This document shows positions 7,598-7,605 of a stretch of DNA of 7,605 nt, piece after piece. Each line of letters begins with the position of its first letter. The stretch's first letter is position 1. The notes beneath the pieces are model-generated. The model did no database searches. It had not been told where the DNA came from and saw nothing but the letters and a program-made list of their open reading frames with translations. Position numbers and translations under genes: made by a program. The stretch covers positions 1 to 7,605 of the forward strand of contig JAFGJA010000367.1 of NCBI GenBank assembly GCA_016929355.1. The letters are read 5' to 3'. Source of the stretch: Anaerolineae bacterium (GTDB lineage Bacteria > Chloroflexota > Anaerolineae > Aggregatilineales > Aggregatilineaceae).

Positions 7598-7605
7598 GAC
7601 TTGAA

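Overview
This is a compact, moderately GC-rich bacterial chromosome segment with housekeeping and cell-envelope genes. I see no mobile element, CRISPR array, tRNA, rRNA or obvious foreign island. The best guess for the host is Chloroflexota, perhaps Anaerolineae-like. The reasons are the Thr/Pro/Ser-rich tether on the lipoprotein, the secreted protein that joins propeller-like sequence to M23 and SH3b domains, and the CCCCTCTCC/GGAGAGGGG palindrome after a stop codon. This is inference from style, not a marker-based placement.

Layout. On the + strand, 3-593 is the 3' part of an RluB/RsuA-type rRNA pseudouridine synthase gene, cut by the window edge. A PlsC-type acyltransferase gene (638-1381) follows 44 nt later, probably in the same transcript. 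Next comes ilvE (1494-2447), a branched-chain aminotransferase gene with its own near-consensus promoter and a strong ribosome binding site. The - strand carries three genes read leftwards: an ACS-like acyl-CoA synthetase (5817-3835), a lipoprotein only 9 nt behind it (3825-3001), and a small multi-pass membrane protein of unknown function (2930-2358). The last 90 nt of the membrane-protein gene overlap the 3' end of ilvE tail to tail. Divergent from the synthetase, on the + strand, 5981-7567 encodes a secreted M23 metallopeptidase with an N-terminal propeller-like region and a C-terminal SH3b domain. A 9-bp perfect palindrome directly follows its stop codon.

How the genes fit together. The left pair serves ribosome maturation and phospholipid synthesis. 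Such genes often sit near scpA/scpB and cmk, but neither is visible here. IlvE makes or degrades branched-chain amino acids. The synthetase activates a carboxylic acid to its CoA thioester. Its acyl-pocket tryptophan is replaced by glycine, so acetate need not be its substrate. The lipoprotein, membrane protein and M23 protein are all envelope proteins, but nothing in the sequence ties them into one pathway.

I did not find a convincing new defence or mobile system. The points most worth a second look are the altered substrate-pocket and acetylation motifs of the synthetase, its tight coupling to a lipoprotein, the 90-nt convergent overlap with ilvE, the domain architecture of the secreted peptidase, and the dyads in the two - strand promoter regions.
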